Source of the DNA: DATKYV01 sp035528275
GTDB lineage: Bacteria; Acidobacteriota; Terriglobia; UBA7540
Direction of reading: 5' to 3'
DNA: 24,877 bases
Assembly: GCA_035528275.1 (NCBI GenBank)
Contig: DATKYV010000091.1
Coordinates: 1-24,877 of the forward strand
A program made the translations under genes and the position numbers. The notes beneath the pieces are model-generated. The model searched no databases. It saw only the letters and a program-made list of their open reading frames with translations, and was not told where the DNA came from. The stretch's first letter is position 1. Every line of letters starts with the position of its first letter. Positions 1 to 9,404 of the stretch are shown piece after piece.

Positions 1-167
1 AAAATCCGCACGGAAAGATACCAGCCTGGAGTCACCGAATCAAGGGACGAACTTCCCAAGTGGGTAATCCAGCCCTGCAGGAGCTGTTCATTTCAAACGC
101 TGGGGCGCGCTCGACTGCCCTTCTTGACCTTTGAGACCTCAGAATCGGCGCTTTGCTGCTTCTTTGC

Positions 168-196
168 TTGACACATTGGGGATTGAATCGTACATT
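168..196 (+). promoter_or_regulatory. Candidate sigma-70 promoter for the porin/flavin operon
   Basis: A perfect -35 TTGACA (168-173) is followed after exactly 17 nt by TACATT (191-196), which matches TATAAT at four of six positions. It faces the porin operon, and transcription would start near 203. No other promoter-like pair was seen between here and the porin start. Assigned by eye only. Confidence 0.5.
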
Positions 197-210
197 GCCG
201 ACTGTACTTA

Positions 211-227
211 ATGCACATGTGTTGCAT
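211..227. promoter_or_regulatory. Palindrome at the predicted transcription start, possible operator
   Basis: The 17-nt sequence ATGCACATGTGTTGCAT has outer arms ATGCA/TGCAT and an inner palindrome CACATGTG. It lies about 15 nt after the candidate -10 box, where a repressor would block initiation. No regulator gene lies next to it, so any factor that binds it is unknown. Confidence 0.3.
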
Positions 228-409
228 CTGATTTGATCGCGCCAGATCGCAATCAACCATAGGAGTGGCTTAACAAGAGCGTTCTCCAGCGTGGGATGCT
301 AGCGCGGTCTAAAGCAAATAGCTTGCAACTGGCTTCCCTCCCCTACGGAGAAGAATCATACCGGCCGTGGAGCTCGGGCTCAAATGAGCCGGTTGCGAAA
401 GAGGATGTC

Positions 410-2257
410 ATGGCTACGACAAAACCGGCCCTCCGCCGCTTTGCGGCGGGCACTGCGCTCGCTGTTCTTCTGATCCTCATACTCCGACTCCCAGATTCCG
501 CCTTCGCCCAATCCCCCGCCCCGGAAATGGGCGTTGCGGCGTCCGGGCCCAGGGCCAATCAGTCGTCCGATTCTTCAGATTCGGTTCGCCTGGAAATAGA
601 AGGCCTTCGCCGTGAGGTGCAGGCTCTTCGCATGGAGGTTCGCGCCCTGAAAGCCGTTCTGTACCAGGCTCGAGCCGATGCCCCGCTATCGAGCCCATCG
701 GGGGAGGCGGAAGCCCGGCAAGCATTCACTGGCCCCCGGACATCTGAAGGCGGGGAAATGAATCCAGTGCCCACGCCCCCAAATTCGGCTGGTCCGGCGA
801 GCGACGCGGTGGAACTGCGTTCGTATGACGGTGCTTCACTGGCGCCGGTGGTGGTCGTCCCGAGGGGACAGCAGGGCCAGGTCACCGGAGAATTGCAAGC
901 CGAAGCCCCCGCGCGGCCGGCACTTCCGAAGTTGCTTAACAATCGGGTGACGCTGGGCGGGTACGGCTCGATGCGCTTCGAGACCAATAATGTTTCCCCC
1001 GGCCAGTTCATTCCCTCGGGCTCTCCCAATGGCTTCACCTTCCGCCGCTTTGTCCTGACCACTGACACACAGCTTACTTCTCGGCTGCGAATCCACTCCG
1101 AAACCGAGTTCGAGCGCCTGCTGGAGATCGAGATCGAGAAGAGCGTCCGCCCGCGCAACGGCGGCCTGCAGTTTCAGCACGAGACAGAGGGCAATTCGAG
1201 CGGGGAAATCTCCATCGAGCAGATCTGGGGGCAATACGATTTCGCCGAGAACCACGGCCTGCGCTTCGGCGTGGTGCTGCCGCCGCTCGGGCGGTACAAC
1301 ATCCTGGACGATGACGATTACTGGGACCTGTCGCGCTGCACGCTCGTCAACCGCGACGCGCCGGTACTTCCCGTCCCCACGGCCTGGCGCGAACTGGGCG
1401 CGGGGCTGGTGGGCAGCTTCGACCTGCCGCGCTCGACGAAGCTCGATTATCAGTTCTACGTGCTGAACGGCACGGTACTCGACTTCAATCCCGAGGTCGG
1501 CGTGGCCACTCGTGCCGGCGACACGACGGAACTGGAGCTCGAAAGTGAGTTACAGCTCGCCTCCGGCGCCTTCGACGGCTCCCAGGGCGCGCGGGCCGTC
1601 GCCTGGCGGGCGGCCTTTTCGCCCACCCTAGCCGGTGAAATCGCCCTTTCCGGATACCACGGCCGCTATACGCCGGATTTCCTCTCCGCCCGCGAGCCTT
1701 TGAACTCCTTCGGCCTCGATTGGAAATGGCGCCGTCGGGGCTGTGAAACCGAAGGTGAATTTGTTTACACGTCGCTCGGTCGCATCAACCGTGTGCTCGA
1801 CAACCTGGCCGCAGCAGCCCTGACTTCCGCCTCGAAATTGGAGGCGGGCGACGTCGAAACCGAAGTCGAAATCGGCACCAAGGGTCTGACGCGCACCCGT
1901 TATGGTTTCTGGATGGACTTCAAATACCACTGGCGGCCGTAACTCCTGCGGTCCAGTTTTCTGGGGCGGCCGTTCGAGGACCCGCAGCTCATTCCCATCG
2001 CCCGCTACGAGAGAGTCTGGCTGAACCGCCGCGTCGAGGAGGTCAACTTCGCGGGCGGGCTGATCACCGGTCTTGAGCAGAACGACCTGTCGCAGGATCG
2101 AATCTCGCTGGGCATCAGCTACCGGCCGGCGGGGCAATTCGGAATGCAGCTCGCCTTTGAGCACAACCAGCGGCGGAAGGGTGACCGGTTGATTTTTCCC
2201 GCCGTTCCCGATCGTTCGATAAACGGTGTCGTGGCGGGGATGACGTTCGCATTCTAG
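410..2257 (+). pseudogene. Porin-like outer-membrane protein (coiled coil plus beta-barrel) interrupted by an in-frame stop
   Basis: The start chosen is ATG 410, with AAAGAGGA just upstream; it opens on a basic, hydrophobic signal peptide ending near AFAQ (residues 1-34). The frame is also open back to 296, but that would put 38 residues before the signal peptide. Residues 60-87 form a heptad coiled coil. From about residue 180 alternating aromatic and polar strands resemble OprO/OprP-type or BBP2-type porins. Codon 511 is TAA (1940-1942), yet the same frame continues for 104 codons of barrel-like sequence ending in a C-terminal Phe (MTFAF), the usual outer-membrane sorting signal. One substitution (GAA or CAA to TAA) would explain this, so the restored protein is 615 aa. 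It could be a pseudogene, a sequence error or a readthrough case. Substrate is unknown. First gene of the flavin operon. Confidence 0.75.
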
Positions 2258-2258
2258 G

Positions 2259-3278
2259 ATGACGAAATCACAAAGGCGAGCCAATCGCATGAGCAAGGCC
2301 GTTTCATACGTCGCGTGGGCGCTTTTGCTTTGCCTGTCGATGCTTGCGACAGAGCATTGCTGTATGGCGCGCGGGCAATCAGGAGCGGCTGGGGAGCAGA
2401 TTGCGCCCCAGGCCGTTCCGGCCGCGGCCGTCGATGACGAGCCCGAGGAGCCCGATTTCGCCTTCATCGCCGGCGGGCCTTACACGCAGAAGAAGCAATC
2501 CATCCAGTTCATCTTTCCCGGGCAGTGGGGGCGACGGCGGTCGAGTCTGGGGGGCTCCGCTCTCTCCCACGTTGAACTTGGGACGCTCCTCCGCACCGAG
2601 TGGGGACTGACGGACCGCTGGGAGCTCGACTTCATCTTCGCGGCCGACGGCGAGAGAAACCGCCTCGAGGGAACAACGGTCGGATCGGATTTCGCCCTGT
2701 CGGATACGGTCCTCGGCGCGCGGTACAGGCTGCTTGACGAATCCTTCGCCCCCCTGACGCTCGCCATGGGGCCGCAGATCATCATTCCAACCGGGAACCT
2801 TCTTCGTGGCACGGGATTCGAGAAGACCGGTTACGCGTGGGACCTCGCCGCGGCCAAGGACTGGGGCGGGTCGATTTTTCTGTACTCGTCGTTGAATTAC
2901 TCTTTCTTCCCTTCGGTAAACGGCGCGGGCGGCGCCAAAGGGCGCGCGTTCAATCTTCAAAACGTTTTCTGGGCTACGGCCTTGGGTTTGCGGCCTTTCG
3001 AGCGACCCCACGGCACGTCGCACCACGATATCCACCTATTCCTGGAGTACGGGTTGGGCCGCGAAGAAGGCCTGGAAAGCAGGGCGGCCGGCCTCGCCAA
3101 GGTTTCCAGTGTTCAGTCGCTGTTCGCGCCGGGAATCCGATACGGGATTCTCACCCGGACCAAGAAGTTGTTCGAAATCGGGGTCTCTTTGCCTCGCGGA
3201 CTCAGCCAGGACATTCCGCGCGGCGGAATCATCTTGCAGATTCAGTTCGAGAGATTCTTGGGGATCGGAACCGATTGA
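2259..3278 (+). CDS. Outer-membrane beta-barrel channel, transporter-like (resembles the MetA-pathway family)
   Basis: The protein is up to 339 aa and starts 1 nt after the porin stop, so the two are probably cotranslated. ATG 2289 is a good alternative start: it has AAGGCGAG upstream and puts the hydrophobic signal segment at the very N-terminus, giving 329 aa. The mature part has the alternating pattern of a barrel, with an early segment QSIQFIFPGQWG, a strand TLAMGPQIIIPTGNLL and a late strand LFEIGVSLPRGLS. These resemble outer-membrane transporter families such as Phenol_MetA_deg; the family assignment is from pattern only. It does not end in Phe; a short tail FLGIGTD follows the last strand. 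It probably works as a pore or structural barrel with the neighbouring porin and periplasmic flavoprotein. Confidence 0.65.
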   Translation: MTKSQRRANRMSKAVSYVAWALLLCLSMLATEHCCMARGQSGAAGEQIAPQAVPAAAVDDEPEEPDFAFIAGGPYTQKKQSIQFIFPGQWGRRRSSLGGSALSHVELGTLLRTEWGLTDRWELDFIFAADGERNRLEGTTVGSDFALSDTVLGARYRLLDESFAPLTLAMGPQIIIPTGNLLRGTGFEKTGYAWDLAAAKDWGGSIFLYSSLNYSFFPSVNGAGGAKGRAFNLQNVFWATALGLRPFERPHGTSHHDIHLFLEYGLGREEGLESRAAGLAKVSSVQSLFAPGIRYGILTRTKKLFEIGVSLPRGLSQDIPRGGIILQIQFERFLGIGTD

Positions 3279-3297
3279 GAATCGAAAAGGAAGAATA

Positions 3298-3906
3298 GTG
3301 CGGCGGAAGGCTATCAGTTATTCAGCGTGGGTTCTTTCCTTCTCGCTCCTTGCGTTATGTGGTGCGAGGCCCGCCTTCGCTCAAGTTTTCATGAGCGAGG
3401 CGGAGGCGCTGAAGATTATCTCACCGCAGGCCGAATGGACGGAGGAAGCAAAAATGCTCGACGAGCAGGCGCGCGCGGCGCTTATGGAAAAAACCCGCCT
3501 ACGTTTCCCCGAGACCACCTACCGATTTCACGTGGCGCGCTCCGGCGGTCAGACGGTGGGTTACGCTCTCCCCTTGGACGAAATCGGGAAAAGCGAGCCG
3601 ATTACCTTCACAGTGGGCCTCGACCCTGACGGGAAGGTGACCGAGGTCATTCTGCTGGTCTTTCGCGAAAGCCGGGGGGAGAAGTCCGCGACAAACGATT
3701 CCTCAAGCAGTTCAGGGGAAAGTCGGCGAGCGATCCCATTCAAGTGAACGGCGACATCCTTAACTGCTCGGGGGCCACGCTCAGCTCCAAGGCGATCGCG
3801 CGGGGCGTGCGCAAGGCGATTGCGCTCTTTCATCACTTCTACGGCTCGGGAGCCGGGCGTGAGGTCTCCCTCGGGACCAAGCCCCCTCGCGCCCCGAAGG
3901 AATTAA
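3298..3906 (+). pseudogene. Secreted FMN-binding (FMN_bind) electron-transfer protein, frameshifted
   Basis: The start is GTG 3298 with AAGGAA upstream. It opens a signal peptide ending at PAFAQ. The domain that follows resembles periplasmic FMN_bind/RnfG-like proteins, with GQTVGYALPLDEIGKSEP and VGLDPDGKVTEVILLVFRES. The expected continuation GGEVRDKRFLKQF lies in another frame, and so does SGATLSSKAIARGVRKA. The threonine of SGAT (codon 3777-3779) is the residue that ApbE modifies with FMN in this family. Adding one G to the G6 run at 3674-3679 joins the frames exactly. As written, the original frame ends at 3747 without the flavinylation site. The 3' limit is uncertain, because the corrected frame reads into apbE without a stop (see apbE). 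Sequence error, decay and slippage are all possible. Confidence 0.75.
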
Positions 3907-3930
3907 TCAACACCAGGAGGCGTGTCAGAG

Positions 3931-4917
3931 ATGCAGCGGATGTCGGGGCGAATGTTCATTACATTCAAGCTCGCTACTTGATGGGAACCGTCTGCGCTGT
4001 GGAACTCTACGCCCCGAACCGCGAGCGGGCCGAGCGGGCGGCGAACGCCGCCTTCGACGCTATGCGCCATGTCGAGCGCCGCATGTCGAGTTACCTTCCC
4101 GAGAGCGAACTGAGCCGTCTGAACCGCAACGCCGGTGCGGGAAACCCCGTGGAGGTTTCAAAAGAACTGTTCGAAGTGCTGGATTTTGCCCGGCGGGTCT
4201 CGGAGGCCAGCGACGGGGCATTCGACATCACGGTTGCACCGCTCCTGCGCACCTGGGGTTTTCTCCCGGCCTTCGCCGAAGGCGGCATGGGGGACGGTGA
4301 ATCCGACGATGAGCCATCCTTCGCCTCCCGAAGAGAGCGCCCGCCAGTTCGCGCCACGGTTGGTTACCGCAAAATCCGGTTGAATCCTCGAACTCGCACC
4401 GTGCAGTTCATGCGCCCGGGCGTTGAAATCGACCTGGGAGGGATTGCCAAGGGATACGCCGTGGACAAGGCCATCGAGGCGCTGCGCGGGCAGGGGATCC
4501 GCAGGGCGCGAATCAGCACGGGCGGAAGCACGCTGTACGCGCTCGGGACTCCTCCCGATCAACCGGCGGGCTGGAGTATCATGCTGCCGACGGGCGAGAC
4601 GCTTCCTCGTCCGCGATGCGGCGGTTTCAAGTTCCGGGCATTCCGAGCATTATGTCGAAATCTCCGGCCGCCGCTACTCCCACATCTTCAATCCCCGGCT
4701 CGGCGAGCCGGTAACAGCAGACGTCGCCACGGTGAGCGTTCTTGCGCCAGCGGGCATGGAATCCGATGCCCTGACCAAGCCGTTCTTCATCTTGGACGAG
4801 CGGAGACAAGAGAATCTTCTCAAACGCTTCCCTGACATTCGCGTATTTTTGAACCGGGCGCCGGCGCGGCATGCCGCATCGGCAGCGCACGCCGCGGAGG
4901 TGAAGGAGGTCCCATGA
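3931..4917 (+). pseudogene. apbE: FAD:protein FMN transferase ApbE, frameshifted
   Basis: ApbE transfers FMN from FAD to a Thr or Ser of FMN_bind domains outside the cytoplasm; its likely substrate is the protein just upstream. Family motifs are ARYLMGT, AFDITVAPLLRTWGF, VEIDLGGIAKGYAVDKAIE and STGGS in one frame. RDAAVSSSGHSEHYVEI, YSHIFNPRLGEPV and the Mg-site-like DALTK follow in the next frame. The switch lies between about 4581 and 4603 and fits one extra base. The 3' end is supported by the ATGA overlap with the next gene. The start is unclear. A TAA at 3904, AGGAGG at 3915-3920 and ATG 3931 form a tidy gene boundary, but that ATG is out of frame with ARYLMGT and stops at 3981. Either FMN_bind and ApbE are fused, or another indel lies near 3970. 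If only the two clear shifts are repaired, the product is one 539-aa fusion. Confidence 0.75.
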
Positions 4918-5405
4918 AAATCCGTCGCAGATTCTTCCGCTGGAAACGTCGGCTTCATATCTCCATCGGATTATTCTTCGCGCTCTATTTCCTGCTCCTC
5001 GCCTTCACGGGCGTGATGATCAACCACGCCGGCGACTGGGACCTTGGCGAGCGCTACGTCTCGCGGCGCTACCTTCCCTCCAGCTACCGGCCTCAGGACG
5101 GAGACGCCACGCGCCTGGATATTGTCATCACCGACCTCCATTCCGGCCGCCTCTTCGGCCCCCACGGCCACTGGATCCCCGACCTCGTCACAGGTTTCTG
5201 GGTGATTTCGATTCTGACCGGTGTGGGAATGCTGGTATTTCGGAGACTGTGGCTTGCGCCCAAGCTCGCGCCCAAGGAAACTCCCACCACGGCGGAACTG
5301 AAACGTGCGCCACATGCGGAGAACAAATCCCCTGAAGTGGTTGCCGCGGAATTGGAAAGAAAACAGCCTGCGGCGCTGACCGTCGCCGCAGGCTCTGTCA
5401 AATGA
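4914..5405 (+). CDS. Small PepSY_TM-type membrane protein, possible electron conduit
   Basis: The protein is 163 aa. Its ATG overlaps the apbE stop (ATGA), and GAAGGAGG lies just upstream. Two membrane helices are visible, at about residues 16-36 and 88-108. Histidines flank the first helix (RLHISIG, H15; INHAGDW, H38). The segment DLHSGRLFG before the second helix is typical of PepSY_TM proteins, where similar His residues are suspected heme or redox ligands. It is far shorter than the four-helix members. Its tail after residue 112 is hydrophilic and low in complexity, and part of it encodes the terminator of the convergent rpoD gene. Next to FMN_bind and apbE it probably passes electrons between the membrane and the periplasmic flavin; this is inference from context and family. 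Confidence 0.65.
   Translation: MKIRRRFFRWKRRLHISIGLFFALYFLLLAFTGVMINHAGDWDLGERYVSRRYLPSSYRPQDGDATRLDIVITDLHSGRLFGPHGHWIPDLVTGFWVISILTGVGMLVFRRLWLAPKLAPKETPTTAELKRAPHAENKSPEVVAAELERKQPAALTVAAGSVK
5355..5394 (-). terminator. Intrinsic terminator of rpoD, inside the convergent PepSY_TM gene
   Basis: A perfect 11-bp stem, AGCCTGCGGCG (5365-5375) with CGCCGCAGGCT (5384-5394), has an 8-nt loop. Read on the minus strand it is followed by GTTTTCTTTCC, a U-rich tract, so it suits transcripts coming from rpoD, which stops at 5436. Read on the plus strand there is no U tract. The whole structure lies within the coding sequence of the opposite gene. Confidence 0.75.
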
Positions 5406-5435
5406 TCTTGAATCGTGTCCCGCCGGCGGCGAAGC

Positions 5436-7142
<1,707 letters not shown>

Positions 7143-7179
7143 AGGCGTGGTTCCTCCGCGAGGCTATAATTGACAACAG

Positions 7180-7222
7180 ATAAAACAGAAATAGCGACAC
7201 CGCATCCTCATCCGGCGGTGCC
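7180..7222 (-). terminator. Hairpin with U-rich tail between dnaG and rpoD, possible attenuator or partial terminator
   Basis: On the minus strand GGCACCGC and GCGGTGTC (arms at about 7215-7222 and 7196-7203) form an 8-bp stem with one G-U pair. A U-rich stretch, CTATTTCTGTTTTATC, follows. It lies after dnaG and before rpoD, so it could end dnaG transcripts or tune readthrough into rpoD. The U tract is interrupted, so this is a weak call. Confidence 0.3.
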
Positions 7223-7330
7223 GCTTCCGGCTTACCTGGAGCAATCATCTAGGAAGGCCGTCAACCTTAACCGGCTCCATTATTTAGATGTAGTATCGCA
7301 TCAAAACGTTTGAATGGCCAGGAGATTTTT

Positions 7331-9271
7331 TCACTTTCCCCGGAGTTGCGCTAACTCCTTGGCTAATCTGGCTTTAGCCTCCAGAAGCTTCACCAGGCGC
7401 GCCTGGTCTTTTTCGCGTTCCGCCGTCATAATCTCCATTTGCAGCCGCTCCCTTTCTTTTTCCGCCGTTCTTCGCTGCAGCGCTCGCACCGATTGCAGAG
7501 CTCTCATTACAACTTCGGCTGCCACCGCCTTGCCCTCAGAGACCGGCAGCTTTTCTTCGGTTTCTGCCGTCGTCAGTGCAACTCCAGATGGCTTCCCTTG
7601 GCACTTCGGACAAAGGCACACGCATCCCATGGCCCGCGCCCTCTTGCCCAGGAACTCCTCTATGCAGGACGTTTCGTTTTTCTCGGTGGCATTCGCTGCC
7701 TCGCCCGGCGAGAAGAGTGCTTCGTACACCAGCTTGCGTTCCGCCTCAGAAAGCATGACCTCTCCGCTGGTCACGTCAAAGTGCTCCCCTGTCTGGTGAG
7801 CTTTCCACAAGCGCGTGAAGATTCCTTCCCCCACTAACCCCTGGGCGGCGCCGCTTTCCACCAACACGGGCAGAACTACCTCAGCAGCCTCCTGGCTTTG
7901 CAGGCACAGCCCCAGTAGCTGCTTCTCCGCGGGCGTCGCTCGCAGGGCCCCGGCGTCGGCATGAAGGCGGATTTCCCTCCGCCCTTCACCCGCCGCGCGA
8001 TGAAGTTCCTCGCGCAGAAGACGCGCATCGAGCCGGAAGCGCTCTGCCACGCGGTTTGCGAGTTCGGAGCGAAGCATGGAGTTCGGAACCTTGGCAAGGT
8101 ACGGCATGAGGGCATTTGCGGCGGCGATTTTCCCTTCCGGCCTTTCGAGGTCGTGCTCGGCCGCGGCGCGCTCGGTGAGGTAATCGAGATACGTGGGCGC
8201 GCCCCCCAGCCGCTCACGGTACGCGTCGGCTCCTTGGCGACGGATGAACGAATCGGGGTCAAGGCCTCCGGGAAGCGCCAGCACCTTGGCCTCGAATCCC
8301 TGTTCGAGCAGCAGATTGAGGGAGCGCTCCGTGGCCGCCACGCCCGCCGAATCCGGATCGTAATTTACGACCACACGGCGCGAATAGCGCCCCAGCAGTC
8401 GAGTCTGGCCTTCCGTAAGACTGGTGCCGCAAGTAGCCACAACGTTCTCAACCCCCGCGAAAGCGACCGCGATGCAATCCATGTAGCCTTCCACCAGGAT
8501 GGCGTAGTCGAGCTTGCGGATGGCCGGGCCCGCGCGGTCCAGGTGGTAGAGCACGCGGCTCTTGGTGTAGATGGGCGTCTCGGGGGAATTGAGATACTTC
8601 GGCTGGTCGTCGCCCAGGGCGCGGCCGCCGAAGGCCACCACTTTCCCGGACTCGCGAGCAATGGGAAAGATAATGCGGCGACGGAACCGGTCATAGGTGC
8701 GTTTGCCCTCGGCGTCCCGCAGGACGAGGCCGCTCTTGACGAGAATCTCAGTCTCGAATCCCGCCTCCTGAAGCCGGCGGGTCAGCGCCTGGCCGTCGGA
8801 AGGGGCGTACCCGATTCGGAAACGACCCACAATTTCGTCGCTCAAGCCGCGGTCGGCCAGATAGGCGCGCGCCGCCCGGCCCTCGGCCGTGCCGCCGAGT
8901 TGAGAGGCAAAGAATTTGGCCGCCGCCTCGTGAATGTTTTGGAGCGTCGTGCGCTCGCGCGCGTTGGCGTCCATGGTCTCGTCGCGGTATTGCTCGCGAA
9001 TCGGGACGCCGGCTTTCTCCGCAACCCGGCGCAGCGCCTCCGGAAAGGAGAGATTCTCGATCATCATCACGAACTTGAATACATCGCCGCCCACGCCGCA
9101 GCCGAAGCAGTGGAATATCTGCTTGGTGGGATGGACGGCGAAGGAAGGGGTCTTTTCCTGGTGAAACGGGCAGAGACCCATGAAGTTGGCGCCGGCCTTG
9201 CGCAGCTTGACGTAATCGCCGACGATCTTGACGATGTCCGCCGCCGTTCGAACTTCGTCCGCCTGGATCAT
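7331..9271 (-). CDS. dnaG: DNA primase DnaG
   Basis: The protein is 646 aa and makes RNA primers at the replication fork with DnaB. The N-terminal zinc ribbon uses C34, H37, C55 and C58 (CPFH...CFGC). The TOPRIM core has VEGYMD (E261) and NYDPDSAG (D305, D307). The C-terminal helicase-interaction part (about 445-646) is helical but carries an unusual Cys cluster at 550-557 (CVCLCPKC). The ATG at 9269-9271 has no Shine-Dalgarno sequence. An in-frame TGA in the repeat array just upstream rules out an earlier start. Order is Cys-rich protein, dnaG, rpoD, all on the minus strand. The stop lies 188 nt before rpoD. Confidence 0.96.
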   Translation of the reverse strand: MIQADEVRTAADIVKIVGDYVKLRKAGANFMGLCPFHQEKTPSFAVHPTKQIFHCFGCGVGGDVFKFVMMIENLSFPEALRRVAEKAGVPIREQYRDETMDANARERTTLQNIHEAAAKFFASQLGGTAEGRAARAYLADRGLSDEIVGRFRIGYAPSDGQALTRRLQEAGFETEILVKSGLVLRDAEGKRTYDRFRRRIIFPIARESGKVVAFGGRALGDDQPKYLNSPETPIYTKSRVLYHLDRAGPAIRKLDYAILVEGYMDCIAVAFAGVENVVATCGTSLTEGQTRLLGRYSRRVVVNYDPDSAGVAATERSLNLLLEQGFEAKVLALPGGLDPDSFIRRQGADAYRERLGGAPTYLDYLTERAAAEHDLERPEGKIAAANALMPYLAKVPNSMLRSELANRVAERFRLDARLLREELHRAAGEGRREIRLHADAGALRATPAEKQLLGLCLQSQEAAEVVLPVLVESGAAQGLVGEGIFTRLWKAHQTGEHFDVTSGEVMLSEAERKLVYEALFSPGEAANATEKNETSCIEEFLGKRARAMGCVCLCPKCQGKPSGVALTTAETEEKLPVSEGKAVAAEVVMRALQSVRALQRRTAEKERERLQMEIMTAEREKDQARLVKLLEAKARLAKELAQLRGK

Positions 9272-9277
9272 GGGGGC

Positions 9278-9347
9278 AGTTGTCAGTCGTCAGTCGTCAG
9301 TTGCCGGTTCCCAGTTAAGAGTTGAGAGTCCAGAGTTCGAAGTCAAC
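9278..9347. repeat. Degenerate 7-nt tandem array (10 units) directly upstream of dnaG
   Basis: Ten consecutive 7-nt units start at 9278, nine of them with AGT: AGTTGTC, AGTCGTC, AGTCGTC, AGTTGCC, GGTTCCC, AGTTAAG, AGTTGAG, AGTCCAG, AGTTCGA and AGTCAAC. The array sits only 6 nt from the dnaG start codon, in the gap behind the upstream gene. Sequence varies between units but the 7-nt spacing is strict. Confidence 0.75.
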
Positions 9348-9365
9348 ACAAACTTCCCGCCATTC

Positions 9366-9400
9366 TTCCCTAACCCCTAACCCCGATTCCCTAATCCCCG
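9366..9400. repeat. Second 7-nt array, telomere-like CCCTA units, G-rich on the minus strand
   Basis: Five 7-nt units lie end to end: TTCCCTA, ACCCCTA, ACCCCGA, TTCCCTA and ATCCCCG. The minus strand, which is the coding strand of both flanking genes, therefore carries five G runs of three or four separated by 3-4 nt. That matches a G-quadruplex pattern between the Cys-rich gene and dnaG. Confidence 0.7.
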
Positions 9401-9404
9401 CCTC

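Larger units (their letters stand above)
1..409. other. Non-coding leader region upstream of the porin operon
   Basis: No convincing gene is seen here. The only open frame of any length, on the minus strand at 32-256, has no family resemblance and no good ribosome-binding site. The interval holds a candidate sigma-70 promoter (168-196), a short palindrome just downstream (211-227) and a weak inverted repeat TTGAT/ATCAA (233-237 and 252-256). These leave a leader of about 200 nt before the porin start at 410. Confidence 0.6.

Noticed and set aside
32..256. Minus-strand open frame of 74 aa
   Set aside because: No family resemblance and no ribosome site, and the promoter and palindrome for the porin operon lie inside it.
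7961..9325. Plus-strand open frame of 454 aa across dnaG
   Set aside because: It is antisense to dnaG, which has complete motifs; long opposite frames are common in GC-rich genes.
9278..9400. Possible CRISPR array
   Set aside because: Units are 7 nt with no spacers and no cas genes nearby; this is a tandem repeat.
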